Below are positions 22,155 through 31,309 of a stretch of 56,235 nucleotides of DNA, one piece after another. The stretch covers positions 1-56,235 of the forward strand of contig JAFYOX010000031.1 of NCBI GenBank assembly GCA_017547755.1. The letters are read 5' to 3'. The notes beneath the pieces are model-generated. The model saw only the letters and a list, made by a program, of their open reading frames with translations, ran no database searches and had not been told where the DNA came from. How positions within the stretch are numbered: the stretch's first letter is position 1; every line of letters begins with the position of its first letter. This stretch comes from Clostridia bacterium (lineage in GTDB: Bacteria; Bacillota; Clostridia; Oscillospirales; CAG-272). A program made the position numbers and the translations under genes.

Positions 22155-23450
22155 ATGCACAAGAAATTAATCGTCATCGGCGGCGGTCCGGCAGGGCTTG
22201 CAGCCGCATGTGCCGCCGTCAAGCGCGGTCTTTCTCCCGACGACGTTCTCGTTCTCGAACGTGACAGCGAACCGGGCGGTATCCTGAACCAGTGCATCCA
22301 CGCCGGTTTCGGTCTCCACCGTTTCGGTGAAGAACTCTCCGGTCCCGAATATGCCGGCCGCTATGTACAGATGACACGTGAAGCGGGCATTCCGATCATG
22401 ACCAACTGCATGGTTCTCGGTCTGACGAACGACCGTCAGGTTACCTTCGTTTCCCCCGAACTCGGCTACGTCACCGCATCCGCAGACGCCGTCATCCTCG
22501 CTATGGGATGCCGCGAACGTACCCGCGGTGCGCTGAACATTCCGGGCACCCGTCCGGCAGGCGTTTATACCGCCGGCTGCGCACAGAGATATATTAATAT
22601 TGAAGGCTTCATGCCCGGCAACCGTGTGGTCATCCTCGGTTCCGGTGACATCGGCCTGATCATGGCACGCCGCATGACCCTCGAAGGCGCGAAGGTTCTG
22701 ACCGTCTGCGAGCTCATGCCCTATTCCGGCGGCCTTGCAAGAAACATCGTACAGTGTCTCGATGACTTCGGCATTCCGCTCCGTCTGTCCCACACCGTTA
22801 CCGAGATCCACGGTAAGGAACGTGTGACCGGCGTCACCATCGCAAAGGTGGATGAAGCGAACGGCAGACGTCCGATCCCGGGCACCGAAGAATACATCGA
22901 ATGCGATACCCTGCTCCTCTCCGTCGGTCTGATTCCGGAAAACGAACTGACCACGGGCGCAGGCATCTCCCTCGACCGCATGACCAACGGTGCTGCCGTC
23001 AACCAGTTCCGCGAAACCGAAGCGGACGGCATCTACGCCTGCGGCAACGTTCTGCACGTGCACGACCTCGTTGACTTCGTTTCCGAAGAAGCGGACATCG
23101 CAGGTACCCACGCGGCAGCGAAGATCCTCGGCGAAACCGAAAAGACCGTCAAGTCTCTGGAAGTTGCGACCGGCTTCGGCGTACGCTACACCGTTCCGGA
23201 ACGTATCGACATCACCGAAACCGCTGAATCCGTCCGCGTATTCTTCCGTGTAACCGACGTTTACAAGAAGGTCCAGCTCGTGATCGAAACCGAATCCGGC
23301 GAAGTGATCGTGAAGAAGGCAAAGAGCGCGGTTGCACCCGGCGAAATGGAATCCCTCGAAATTCCGGCGGACAAGATCGCAGCTCTCGCAGCGTCCGAAG
23401 ACAAGAAGATCACCGTATATTTACGCGAACTCGGAGGTAACGGCAAATGA
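22155..23450 (+). CDS. NAD(P)/FAD-dependent oxidoreductase, GlpB-like
   Basis: Encodes 431 residues. FAD site VIGGGPAGLAAACAAVKRG (7-25), a second dinucleotide site VVILGSGDIGLIMARRMTLE (about 157-176), and GIYACGNVLHVHDLVDFVSE near 290-310 closing the flavin site. It belongs to the pyridine nucleotide-disulfide oxidoreductase superfamily without a redox-active CxxC at the usual position. Two bases after the GlpA-like gene and overlapping the DUF1667 gene by four bases, so all three should be co-translated as one complex passing electrons between substrate, FeS centre and NAD(P). Confidence 0.88.
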   Translation: MHKKLIVIGGGPAGLAAACAAVKRGLSPDDVLVLERDSEPGGILNQCIHAGFGLHRFGEELSGPEYAGRYVQMTREAGIPIMTNCMVLGLTNDRQVTFVSPELGYVTASADAVILAMGCRERTRGALNIPGTRPAGVYTAGCAQRYINIEGFMPGNRVVILGSGDIGLIMARRMTLEGAKVLTVCELMPYSGGLARNIVQCLDDFGIPLRLSHTVTEIHGKERVTGVTIAKVDEANGRRPIPGTEEYIECDTLLLSVGLIPENELTTGAGISLDRMTNGAAVNQFRETEADGIYACGNVLHVHDLVDFVSEEADIAGTHAAAKILGETEKTVKSLEVATGFGVRYTVPERIDITETAESVRVFFRVTDVYKKVQLVIETESGEVIVKKAKSAVAPGEMESLEIPADKIAALAASEDKKITVYLRELGGNGK

Positions 23451-23812
23451 TTACAAAGGAATTAACCTGTGTCGTCTGCCCGGCAGGCTGCAAAGTCCTC
23501 GTAACGCTTGACGAAAACAATCAGGTCATCGACGTAACCGGTCAGACCTGTCCGCGCGGCAAGAAGTACGCGGAAAGCGAAGTCACCAACCCCGTCCGTA
23601 CACTCACCTCGACCGTGACCGTACAGACCAAGGACGGCGCAAAGATGCTCCCCGTCCGTACCGACAAGCCGATCCCGCGCCCGACCCTCTTCGAAGCGAT
23701 GCAGATCGTCCGCAAGACAATCGTCACCGCTCCCGTAAAGACCGGCGACGTTGTTGTGGAAAACTTCATCGAAGAAGGCACGAACCTCATCGCGTGCAAG
23801 GATTTTGAATAA
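23447..23812 (+). CDS. DUF1667 domain protein
   Basis: Encodes 121 residues. N-terminal CVVCPAGCKVLVT and then GQTCPRGKKYAESE give four cysteines in CxxC-type spacing, the DUF1667 hallmark, probably ligating an iron-sulfur cluster. The ATGA overlap with the preceding gene supports a tight operon. In Firmicutes this protein regularly follows the GlpA/GlpB-like pair and may replace GlpC as the electron-transfer subunit; that role is inferred from context. Confidence 0.88.
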   Translation: MITKELTCVVCPAGCKVLVTLDENNQVIDVTGQTCPRGKKYAESEVTNPVRTLTSTVTVQTKDGAKMLPVRTDKPIPRPTLFEAMQIVRKTIVTAPVKTGDVVVENFIEEGTNLIACKDFE

Positions 23813-23827
23813 TTGAATAAAAGTTTG

Positions 23828-23886
23828 CAGGGGGAAAAACTTTTTGAAAAAAGTTTTTCCCCCTGTCCCCCCTTTTCAAAAACTTT
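23828..23886. repeat. Dispersed hairpin repeat (solo copy), glp operon end
   Basis: Hairpin CAGGGGGAAAAAC...GTTTTTCCCCCTG (23828-23865) then the family tail CCCCCCTTTTCAAAAACTTT. It lies 16 bases after the DUF1667 stop, between convergent genes, and could act as a bidirectional terminator. Confidence 0.65.
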
Positions 23887-23922
23887 CGGACTGGAAAAGG
23901 GGATTTTTTGTTTTTTGAAAAC

Positions 23923-24840
23923 TTACAGTTGTTTCTTCGCCATCATATAATAGGTACAGATTTTGTAGCCGGAATAGCCGTAGAGAACATCGAGTCCGGT
24001 GTAGGTATAGCCGAGGTAGGCGTCGGTCAGACCGGACTTTTTGAGATATCCGGTGCCGATTTTCACCATGTTGACGGCGATATGACGTCCGCGGTGGCTG
24101 TGACGGACGGTCGTGCAGCCGACGCTTCCGATGCCCTTCCCTTCCGTTTCCGTACAGACGATCAACGTTCCGCAGACTTCCGCACCGTCGAGGGCGATCA
24201 GGACACGTTCGCCGTATTCGCCGGTGTATTTTGTTTCGTCCAGATAATATTTCGTGAAATTCTCATGCGCGTCGTCCGTGCATTTTTTTATTTCCGGAAT
24301 ATCTTCGACCGATGCGAACCGATAGAGGATTCCGTCGACGGTATCGCCGACACACGGGGAATCCACCGTAAATTCCGCCAGCAGAAACCGCATATCGAAG
24401 CAGTCGCAGCCGTCCCAGCCGTGGACATACCCGCGTTTCCGGAAAAATTCCGCCGCATCCGACGTCAGTCCGGGATACAGATTTTCAACGCCGCGTTCCG
24501 CAAAGCCGTCTTCCGGATAAAACGGCGCGGACGTCGGAACTCCCGGCGCAAGATACGTTTCGCCCGCACCGATGGCAATTTCCGGATAACCGGCATCGCG
24601 TACGGCCTTTTCTGCCTGTGTGAGCAGACCGGAACCGATGCCGCGGCCGCGGTATTCTTCGTCCACGCAAAGCAGATATACCGCATTTTTATGAACAACG
24701 CACACGCCGGTCAGCGTACCGCTTTCCGTACGGTTTTCAAAAATCCGGTTGTCCGGATTTCCAAGGATATCCAGAACCTTCCGCTCTTCCCTTACAGTAA
24801 ACGGAAAATTCCGCCGAAAAAGATCATACAATTCCTTCAT
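23923..24840 (-). CDS. Double-GNAT acetyltransferase-like protein
   Basis: Encodes 305 residues. The first GNAT domain has the acetyl-CoA loop in VDEEYRGRGIGSGLLTQAEK (about 59-78). The second, from about 175, has VGCTTVRHSHRGRHIAVNMV (about 244-263) and ends in a LYGYSGYKICTYYM segment typical of domain ends. Tandem GNAT proteins usually keep one active site; the R/Q-x-x-G-x-G/A loop is complete in the first domain and altered (HRGRHI) in the second. The substrate is unknown. It is bounded by hairpin repeats on both sides. Confidence 0.85.
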   Translation of the reverse strand: MKELYDLFRRNFPFTVREERKVLDILGNPDNRIFENRTESGTLTGVCVVHKNAVYLLCVDEEYRGRGIGSGLLTQAEKAVRDAGYPEIAIGAGETYLAPGVPTSAPFYPEDGFAERGVENLYPGLTSDAAEFFRKRGYVHGWDGCDCFDMRFLLAEFTVDSPCVGDTVDGILYRFASVEDIPEIKKCTDDAHENFTKYYLDETKYTGEYGERVLIALDGAEVCGTLIVCTETEGKGIGSVGCTTVRHSHRGRHIAVNMVKIGTGYLKKSGLTDAYLGYTYTGLDVLYGYSGYKICTYYMMAKKQL

Positions 24841-24901
24841 AACTTCCCATCAGTTATATAAAAAATCCCCTTCCCGCATCGAAAAGGGTTTGGAAAAGGT
24901 A

Positions 24902-24934
24902 TGGGGAACCCTTTTTCAGGAAAAGGGTTCCCCA
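24902..24934. repeat. Dispersed hairpin repeat (solo copy)
   Basis: TGGGGAACCC...GGGTTCCCCA between ftsZ stop (24951) and the GNAT gene start; on the minus strand it can terminate the ftsZ transcript. Confidence 0.65.
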
Positions 24935-24950
24935 CAAAAAATTCATTCAA

Positions 24951-26159
24951 TCAGTTTCTCTTCTGACCGTTCTTGTTCATGTTGAGCATCTTGATGATTT
25001 CGTTGAAATCATCTTCGGAGATCGGAGCGTCGTCGTCCTTTTCTTCTTCTTCAACGATGGGCTGAACGGGCTTCTTCACTGCAGGCTTCGGCTGTTCAAC
25101 AACCTTTACTTCCGGCTTTGCAGCAGCGGGAGTCTTCTTGCCGTAAGCAAGCGGACGGATCGCGGATTCTGCCTTCTTATTGAAAGCGGCGTCCACTTCG
25201 TTCTTGTTTTCGAAACCGGTCGCAATGATGGTGATCTTCATGGTATCTTCCAGAGACGGGTCGAATGCCGCACCCCAGATAACGGTCGCATCTTCCGCCG
25301 CTTCATCGGAAATGAGAGAGGAAGCCGCTTCGATTTCTTCGAGAGCGATGTCGGGAGATACGGTTACGCTGATAAGTACGCCCTTTGCACCGGAAATGGT
25401 GGTTTCGAGCAGGGGGCTGTGGATTGCGCTTCTTGCAGCATCTTCCGCCATACCCTTACCGGAGCCTTCGCCCATACCCATGTGTGCGTAGCCGGCATCC
25501 TTCATGATTGCGGTAACGTCCGCAAAGTCAAGGTTGATGTATTCCGGTACGTTGATGAGTTCGGTGATGCTCTGTACACCGTGGCAGAGAACGTCGTCCG
25601 CAAACTGGAACGCGTTCATGAGAGTAATCTTTTCTTCGAGTTCCTTGAGTCTTTCATTCGGGATGATGATGAGAGAGTCAACGTACTGCTTCAGATTTTC
25701 GATCCCTGCTTCCGCCTGGTCCATTCTCTTCTTGCGTTCGAAATTGAACGGCTTGGTTACGATACCGACGGTCAGAATGCCCATTTCCTGAGCGAGACGT
25801 GCAACAACGGGAGCCGCACCGGTACCGGTACCGCCGCCCATGCCGGCTGCAATAAAGACCATATCGGCACCTTCCAGTGCCTGCTTGATTTCTTCGCTGC
25901 TTTCTTCTGCCGCAGCCGCACCCAGATCGGGATTGGAACCTGCACCCTTGCCCTTTGCGCAGCGTTCGCCGATGGCGATCTGTCTTGCAGCGCTGGACTT
26001 CATAAGTGCCTGCGTATCGGTGTTGATTGCGATGAATTCAACGCCGCGCACACCCGTATTGACCATACGGTTCAGAGCGTTGTTACCGCCGCCGCCGACA
26101 CCTACAACCTTTATATTTACACCACTTTCATAGTTTGTATCTTCAAGTTCAAACGGCAT
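24951..26159 (-). CDS. ftsZ: Cell division GTPase FtsZ
   Basis: Encodes 402 residues; AAGGAGGG precedes the ATG. Tubulin-like GTPase features: [15 protein letters not shown] (18-32), the signature GGGTGTG (108-114), and the T7-loop region [16 protein letters not shown] variable linker rich in K, P and E follows, then the C-terminal tail [20 protein letters not shown], which has the charged/hydrophobic pattern for binding FtsA/SepF-type partners. It polymerises into the Z-ring. It has its own promoter (26243-26271) and is the last gene of the division cluster; no ftsA precedes it. Confidence 0.97.
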   Translation of the reverse strand: MPFELEDTNYESGVNIKVVGVGGGGNNALNRMVNTGVRGVEFIAINTDTQALMKSSAARQIAIGERCAKGKGAGSNPDLGAAAAEESSEEIKQALEGADMVFIAAGMGGGTGTGAAPVVARLAQEMGILTVGIVTKPFNFERKKRMDQAEAGIENLKQYVDSLIIIPNERLKELEEKITLMNAFQFADDVLCHGVQSITELINVPEYINLDFADVTAIMKDAGYAHMGMGEGSGKGMAEDAARSAIHSPLLETTISGAKGVLISVTVSPDIALEEIEAASSLISDEAAEDATVIWGAAFDPSLEDTMKITIIATGFENKNEVDAAFNKKAESAIRPLAYGKKTPAAAKPEVKVVEQPKPAVKKPVQPIVEEEEKDDDAPISEDDFNEIIKMLNMNKNGQKRN

Positions 26160-26242
26160 TCCTGTGCCCTCCTTGTCCGATGATTGTCTTATAGAAATTT
26201 AGGCAAACCATTACCCATGATAAAAACATTATACTACGTTAT

Positions 26243-26271
26243 ATAATACATGATGGACGATGAATTTGCAA
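26243..26271 (-). promoter_or_regulatory. Promoter of ftsZ
   Basis: On the minus strand TTGCAA (26271-26266), a 17-base spacer and TATTAT (26248-26243), about 85 bases before the ATG. A second possible -10 (TATAAT) lies a few bases further downstream. Confidence 0.65.
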
Positions 26272-26345
26272 GAGTTTTTTTGAAAATAATTATGAATTTT
26301 GTGTGTTTCCTGCCGTTTTCGGGCAGACTTCGCGGATTTCCGGCC

Positions 26346-27587
26346 TCAATCGACGATCAGGCGCATATCGTAGCGCACGCTCGCCTCGCCGACCTCGGTC
26401 AGATTGATATTGGCAGGGATTTCTCTGTCAAAGCCGCTGCTTCCGATGGTTTTGTATGCCATGCGGAGCTTGAGGGCACTTTCCTTTTCACTGCCAAGCT
26501 GAAGGATGTACATTCCGTCGCAGATGAACTTCACGTTCCGCTCGTCGGAAACATCGATCTTGTCAATGCGGCCTTCCGCATACAGCGAAGAGGATTCCGC
26601 CGCTGCAAGAACACTGCGTACGTAACGCTGACTACGCTCTTCCGCAAAGGTGAGGACCCGTCCCGCCACGGATCCCTTCACGGCGGGCAGGACCAGCTTT
26701 GTCAGCCCGTCCGCTTCCGCAAGATCCGCATCCGTATAGCCGAGAACGCGCAGTCCGGAGGACAGAACGGCCGTTTCACCGTAGATGTCCGCGTAATACA
26801 CCGGCGTATCGTCGGTCAGAACGATGTCCACCGCATTCGGCACGGTCCGGGAGATCTGCGCCGATTTCAGCTGCGGACAGTGGAACAGGATCAGTTCCTC
26901 CGCCTGCCCGGCATGGAACGAATAGAGGTTGTCCCCCACTTCAAAGCCGGCGGCACCGACGATCTCGTCGGCGGTATAGAGCTCGGAGCCCTCCACTTCG
27001 ACATCCGCGATCACGAAAAAGGCAAAGTAGACAAAACCGATGAACAGCACCGTCACCAGAAGCATCAGGAACGCCGTGACAATGGCATGGCGGTTTTCGG
27101 TAAATTTCTTATGAGCAATGGCCTGCCGTCTGGCGATATCCTTGTCATTCTTCTTCCGGGAATCCAGACTTTCAAACATCTGGGCAACAAACAGTTCCAT
27201 CCGCATGCGAAGCGAACGCTCACGCACAGCGGCACCGCCACCGGTGACACCGGCAGGACGGTAGATATATTCGTTCCCCGCATCGTCCGTATAGGTCGTG
27301 CATTCCGTATCTTCCGACCACGCGGATCTTGCCGCGGTACTCTGCCGTGCGGGATGCTCACGGAAATACTCTTCCGCGCGCTTCCGCTGGCTTTCCGCGA
27401 ATTCTTTTCCGAGCGGACGCTCGGTCCGGCGGTTCGGCTGTGCATCCGGCGTTTCCAGAACACCGGGACCGTATTCCTGCAGGATCTGCCGCGTTTTGGA
27501 TTCTTTTTTGCAGACGCGGTCGTAGATGTACAGAATGTCCTGCTGCGTCTGCACTGCCTGAAGCTGCTGATTCTGCTGCATATTCAC
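26346..27587 (-). CDS. ftsQ: Cell division protein FtsQ/DivIB
   Basis: Encodes 413 residues. The long charged cytoplasmic N-terminus (about 175 residues, with basic SRKKNDKDIARRQAIAHKKF near the membrane) is followed by one transmembrane helix (AIVTAFLMLLVTVLFIGFVY) and a POTRA domain beginning ADVEVEGSELYTADEIVGAA. The remainder is the extracytoplasmic beta domain. FtsQ/DivIB links the divisome with FtsL and FtsB/DivIC. Position between murG and ftsZ is canonical. The cytoplasmic extension is much longer than in most homologues. Confidence 0.88.
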   Translation of the reverse strand: MNMQQNQQLQAVQTQQDILYIYDRVCKKESKTRQILQEYGPGVLETPDAQPNRRTERPLGKEFAESQRKRAEEYFREHPARQSTAARSAWSEDTECTTYTDDAGNEYIYRPAGVTGGGAAVRERSLRMRMELFVAQMFESLDSRKKNDKDIARRQAIAHKKFTENRHAIVTAFLMLLVTVLFIGFVYFAFFVIADVEVEGSELYTADEIVGAAGFEVGDNLYSFHAGQAEELILFHCPQLKSAQISRTVPNAVDIVLTDDTPVYYADIYGETAVLSSGLRVLGYTDADLAEADGLTKLVLPAVKGSVAGRVLTFAEERSQRYVRSVLAAAESSSLYAEGRIDKIDVSDERNVKFICDGMYILQLGSEKESALKLRMAYKTIGSSGFDREIPANINLTEVGEASVRYDMRLIVD

Positions 27588-27622
27588 CCTCCTTCCGGGG
27601 AATTTATCGTGAATTCCAGATT

Positions 27623-28750
27623 TTATTTCTTTGCAAGTCTGCAGAGATCGTTGTAGATCAGCTTATTCGAATCCGGCACCGCAAACTGCCTGATCTTTTC
27701 GCCCATTTCCGCGCGGATCGCCTCACCGTCGGGACCGAGAAGACGTTCCACTTCCGCGATGAGGGGCTTTGCGCCGTCGGTCAGTTCCTTTTCTTCGAAG
27801 AGAGCCGCCGCACCTGCGTCGTAAAGAACCTTTGCGTTCTTGTACTGGTGATTTTCCGCAACGTTCGGGGACGGAATGAAGATCGCCGATTTGCCGGTGA
27901 TCGCAAGTTCCGATACGGTCATCGCGCCGGCGCGGTTGATAGTAAGATCCGCCGCCGCCATCTTCACGGGCATATCGAAAATGTATTCGCAGAGTTCGAT
28001 GTTTTCGTACTTGTCAAGACCCATTTCCTTGAACTGGCTCGTGCAGAGTTCGAGTTCGATGGAACCGGTCGCGTGGATGTGGTAAACTTCGGGATGCTTT
28101 GCCGTGAATTCACGCATCAAACAGAGAACCGCGTCGTTGACCTTTTCCGCGCCCATGCTTCCGGCGTAGGAAAGGATGATGTACTTGTATTTATCGGGGA
28201 TGCCGAGTTTCTTTCTCGCTTCTTCCCGGGACATGGAGGAGAATCCGCCCATGACCGGATTGCCGACCTGCATCAGCTTCGCACGGTCGCAGGTAAGGGT
28301 TTCCCCGGTTTTTTCAAAGTTGAGGTAGATGCGGTCGACGCACTTCTGGAGCATCTTCACGGCAACGCCGGCGATAGCGTTGGATTCGTGGAGCGCCGTG
28401 GGGATTCCCATGGATGCCGCCGCCTTGACGATCGGCCAGGAAACGTAGCCGCCGGTGCCGACCACAAGGTCGGGCTTGAATTCCCTGATGATCTTTCTCG
28501 CCTTGATGGGAGACGTCAGCGCAAGATACGCCGCCTTGATGTTGGACGGAGACAGGCTGCGCTTGATGCCACGCACTTCCACGTGGTACATGGGATAGCC
28601 GGCTTTCGGCACAAGCTTGTTTTCAATGCCGCGCCTGGTACCTGCGTAGGCAATGACGGCGTCGGGATCGTTCTGCTTGATGGTATTTGCAATGGCGAGT
28701 GCGGGATTGACGTGTCCGCCGGTACCGCCGCCGGTCATTAAAACTCTCAT
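27623..28750 (-). CDS. murG: UDP-GlcNAc transferase MurG
   Basis: Encodes 375 residues. GGGTGGHVNPALA at 7-19 is the N-terminal glycine-rich lipid I-binding loop; LHESNAIAG (about 124-132) and INRAGAMTVSELAITGKSAI (about 283-302) with FIPSPNVAENHQYKNA form the UDP-GlcNAc site. It adds GlcNAc to lipid I to make lipid II on the inner membrane face. It lies 21 bases after ftsW. Confidence 0.96.
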   Translation of the reverse strand: MRVLMTGGGTGGHVNPALAIANTIKQNDPDAVIAYAGTRRGIENKLVPKAGYPMYHVEVRGIKRSLSPSNIKAAYLALTSPIKARKIIREFKPDLVVGTGGYVSWPIVKAAASMGIPTALHESNAIAGVAVKMLQKCVDRIYLNFEKTGETLTCDRAKLMQVGNPVMGGFSSMSREEARKKLGIPDKYKYIILSYAGSMGAEKVNDAVLCLMREFTAKHPEVYHIHATGSIELELCTSQFKEMGLDKYENIELCEYIFDMPVKMAAADLTINRAGAMTVSELAITGKSAIFIPSPNVAENHQYKNAKVLYDAGAAALFEEKELTDGAKPLIAEVERLLGPDGEAIRAEMGEKIRQFAVPDSNKLIYNDLCRLAKK

Positions 28751-28771
28751 AGAAAATCTCCCGGAGTGAAT

Positions 28772-30142
28772 TTATTTTTTACGAAGTTCGGATTTTTTAC
28801 GGTAATACTGTTTGGAGATCGCAAGAAGGATCCCCATTTCGAAGAGAAGTACGACAAGTGAGGAGCCGCCGTAGGAGAAGAACGGCAGGGTGATCCCGGT
28901 ATTCGGGAACATATCCGCCACGACGCACATATTGAAGAACGCCTGGATCCCTACGTGGGTCGTGATGCCGAACGCGGTCAGCATGGTGAATTTATCCGGC
29001 GCTCGCAGAGCGATGACATAGCCGCGCCACATAAACAGGAGGAAGCAGAGGATCAGCGCGAGTGCGCCGAGGAATCCCCATTCTTCGCACCATACGGCGA
29101 AAATAAAGTCCGTATGCGCCGCCGTGAGGTAACTGAACTTCTGCCGGCTTTCCCCGAGACCGACGCCGAACAGGCCGCCCGACCCGATGGCATAAATGCT
29201 CTGGGTGGTCTGATAAAGTTCGTCGAGCTTGTCGGCATTTTCGTCGAGCTTGGTCGTGATACGCTTGAGCGCGTAGGGGTTCAGTGCCAGAAATCCGCCG
29301 ATCGCCGCAGCTGCCAGCGGGATCCCGGTGGCAAACAGCCACTTCAGTTTGCATCCGCCGACGATCAGCATCAGCAGACCGATCATCCCGACGATGATGG
29401 TACCGGAGAGATGTTTCCCGACAAGGACGAGAACACACGCTCCGCCGAGGATCGCGATCGGATAAATGGTATTCCACTTGTACTGCTCTTTGAACGGCTG
29501 ACGGAGATTGTTCATCCGCTTTTCGTATTTGTCAAAATACCACGCGATCATCAGTATGATCGCCAGTTTCATGACTTCCGAGGGCTGTATGTTGACCGGC
29601 CCGAGGTCGATCCACCGTTTGGTGACCCCTTCGGAGGTCCCGATGAACAGAGCGGCAATCAGCAGGACCGCCGCAAGCACATATGCCGCGATCGGAGCCC
29701 AGCGCCGCCAGAAGCTGATCGGCACCTTGACGACCACCGTCATGGCGGCCAGCCCCAGCAGAACATAGCCGATCTGGCTGCGGATATACGTCATGCCGTC
29801 GCCGGTTTTGCGGACGGCTTCGGGATAACTTGCGCTGAAAACGGCAATGCTTCCGAACGCCACAAGAACCAGAATAATTGTGAGCATCGCGCCGTCGATA
29901 CCGCCGCGGACACGGACGATATCTTCCTGCCAGTTGGCTTCCGCAAGGGCAAGCTCCTGTGATCTGGCGCGTTTTTTCTCCTGCTTTGCAAGTCTTTTCT
30001 CCGTGTCCGCACGGACCATCGCCTGTGTCCGGGCACCGTCCGCCGGTTTCCGCACACTGCCGGAAGACTTTGTGACGGAGTTTTTTACCTGTTCCGGTCT
30101 CCGGCGTGCGTGAGTGGCACGTTTTCGGTTGTCGTTATTCAT
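28772..30142 (-). CDS. ftsW: Lipid II polymerase/flippase-family protein FtsW
   Basis: The start at 30142 (MNNDNRKRATHARRR) is chosen because AAGGAG is eight bases upstream; a GTG at 30151 would be too close. The 456-residue SEDS protein has a basic cytoplasmic extension of about 80 residues, then ten hydrophobic segments, with KRWIDLGPVNIQPSEVMKLA (the conserved SEDS loop), AHTDFIFAVWCEEWGFLGA and the C-terminal FFSYGGSSLVVLLFEMGILL. FtsW polymerises septal peptidoglycan with its cognate PBP. MurD, normally between mraY and ftsW, is missing here. Confidence 0.95.
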   Translation of the reverse strand: MNNDNRKRATHARRRPEQVKNSVTKSSGSVRKPADGARTQAMVRADTEKRLAKQEKKRARSQELALAEANWQEDIVRVRGGIDGAMLTIILVLVAFGSIAVFSASYPEAVRKTGDGMTYIRSQIGYVLLGLAAMTVVVKVPISFWRRWAPIAAYVLAAVLLIAALFIGTSEGVTKRWIDLGPVNIQPSEVMKLAIILMIAWYFDKYEKRMNNLRQPFKEQYKWNTIYPIAILGGACVLVLVGKHLSGTIIVGMIGLLMLIVGGCKLKWLFATGIPLAAAAIGGFLALNPYALKRITTKLDENADKLDELYQTTQSIYAIGSGGLFGVGLGESRQKFSYLTAAHTDFIFAVWCEEWGFLGALALILCFLLFMWRGYVIALRAPDKFTMLTAFGITTHVGIQAFFNMCVVADMFPNTGITLPFFSYGGSSLVVLLFEMGILLAISKQYYRKKSELRKK

Positions 30143-30196
30143 TTCACGCACTCCTTTTTCTTCCGGATTCAGGGACCGGGGATATGGAAAGGCTTT

Positions 30197-31204
30197 TTAT
30201 TTCAGTCCGAAGAGGATGCAGAGAACTGCCATCACCGCGGTCACAGCGGACGCAACGACGACGATCTTGATCTCGGACCAGCCGCATTTTTCGAAATGAT
30301 GATGGATGGGCGCCATCTTGAAGAGACGCTTGCCGTGGGTGAGCTTGAAATAGCCGACCTGCAGGATAACGGATGCGGTTTCGATGATGTATACGAGACC
30401 GAAGACGATCACAAGAAGGGGATTATCCAGCATGAAGGCGCCGCCTACAACGAGACCGCCGAGGAAGAGAGAACCGGTGTCGCCCATGAAGACTCTTGCC
30501 GGGTAAAAGTTGTACACAAGGAAGCCCGCGCACGCGCCGATCATCACCGCGCCGAGAAGGATCACGGAACCGTCGGGTTCGGCGAGACCGTTCATATAGC
30601 CTGCGGCGGTGAAGAAGAGACCGACAACGAGGGTAACGCTGGAGCAGAGACCGTCGATGCCGTCGGTCAGATTGACCGCGTTGTCAACACCGGTCAAAAG
30701 AAGGATGGCAATGAGGTAGTAGAAGATGCCGAAATCGAGTTCAGCACCGACAAAGGGGATGTAGATCGTGGTATCCACGCCGCAGACAAGGGTCATGCCG
30801 AGAAGATAGAGCGCACCGGAAACGAGCTGGAGCAGGAACTTCTGCGGTGCCGTAAGACCTTCGTTCTGCTTTTTGCGCAGCTTTGCGGCGTCGTCCACAC
30901 AGCCGATGAGACCGTTCACTACGCCGAGCGCGAGCGTGAACATAAAGGGGAGCGTGGAGCGGATGCCGTCGGTGAGCGCGAGATAGATCGATGCGGCAAC
31001 ACCGGCGATCACGACCGCGAAAATGAAGGCGAGGCCGCCCATCGTGGGGGTACCTTCCTTGCTCTTATGCCAGCGCGGACCGATGTCGAGAATGGTCTGG
31101 CCCATCTTCCGGCTCTTGAGGATCGGAATCAGTTTGCGGGATACGAGAACGGTGATCCCGAAGGTGGCGAGAAGCGCCGCGATATACATCAAGTTATAAT
31201 TCAT
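30197..31204 (-). CDS. mraY: Phospho-N-acetylmuramoyl-pentapeptide transferase MraY
   Basis: Encodes 335 residues with about ten membrane segments. Catalytic and Mg2+ motifs visible: GCVDDAAKLRKKQNEG (DDxxK), NAVNLTDGIDGLCSS and the C-terminal MAPIHHHFEKCGWSE (HHH). It transfers phospho-MurNAc-pentapeptide to undecaprenyl phosphate, producing lipid I. It lies after murF and before ftsW. Confidence 0.97.
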   Translation of the reverse strand: MNYNLMYIAALLATFGITVLVSRKLIPILKSRKMGQTILDIGPRWHKSKEGTPTMGGLAFIFAVVIAGVAASIYLALTDGIRSTLPFMFTLALGVVNGLIGCVDDAAKLRKKQNEGLTAPQKFLLQLVSGALYLLGMTLVCGVDTTIYIPFVGAELDFGIFYYLIAILLLTGVDNAVNLTDGIDGLCSSVTLVVGLFFTAAGYMNGLAEPDGSVILLGAVMIGACAGFLVYNFYPARVFMGDTGSLFLGGLVVGGAFMLDNPLLVIVFGLVYIIETASVILQVGYFKLTHGKRLFKMAPIHHHFEKCGWSEIKIVVVASAVTAVMAVLCILFGLK

Positions 31205-31309
31205 TTGTTTTGCACCTGAGCTTTTTTTGATTTTTCTGATAGAGTTTACTCACAGAGAACGAAGCGTTTTTTCTTCCGCATAGCGGGAGAGTTTCGGATC
31301 CGGCTTATA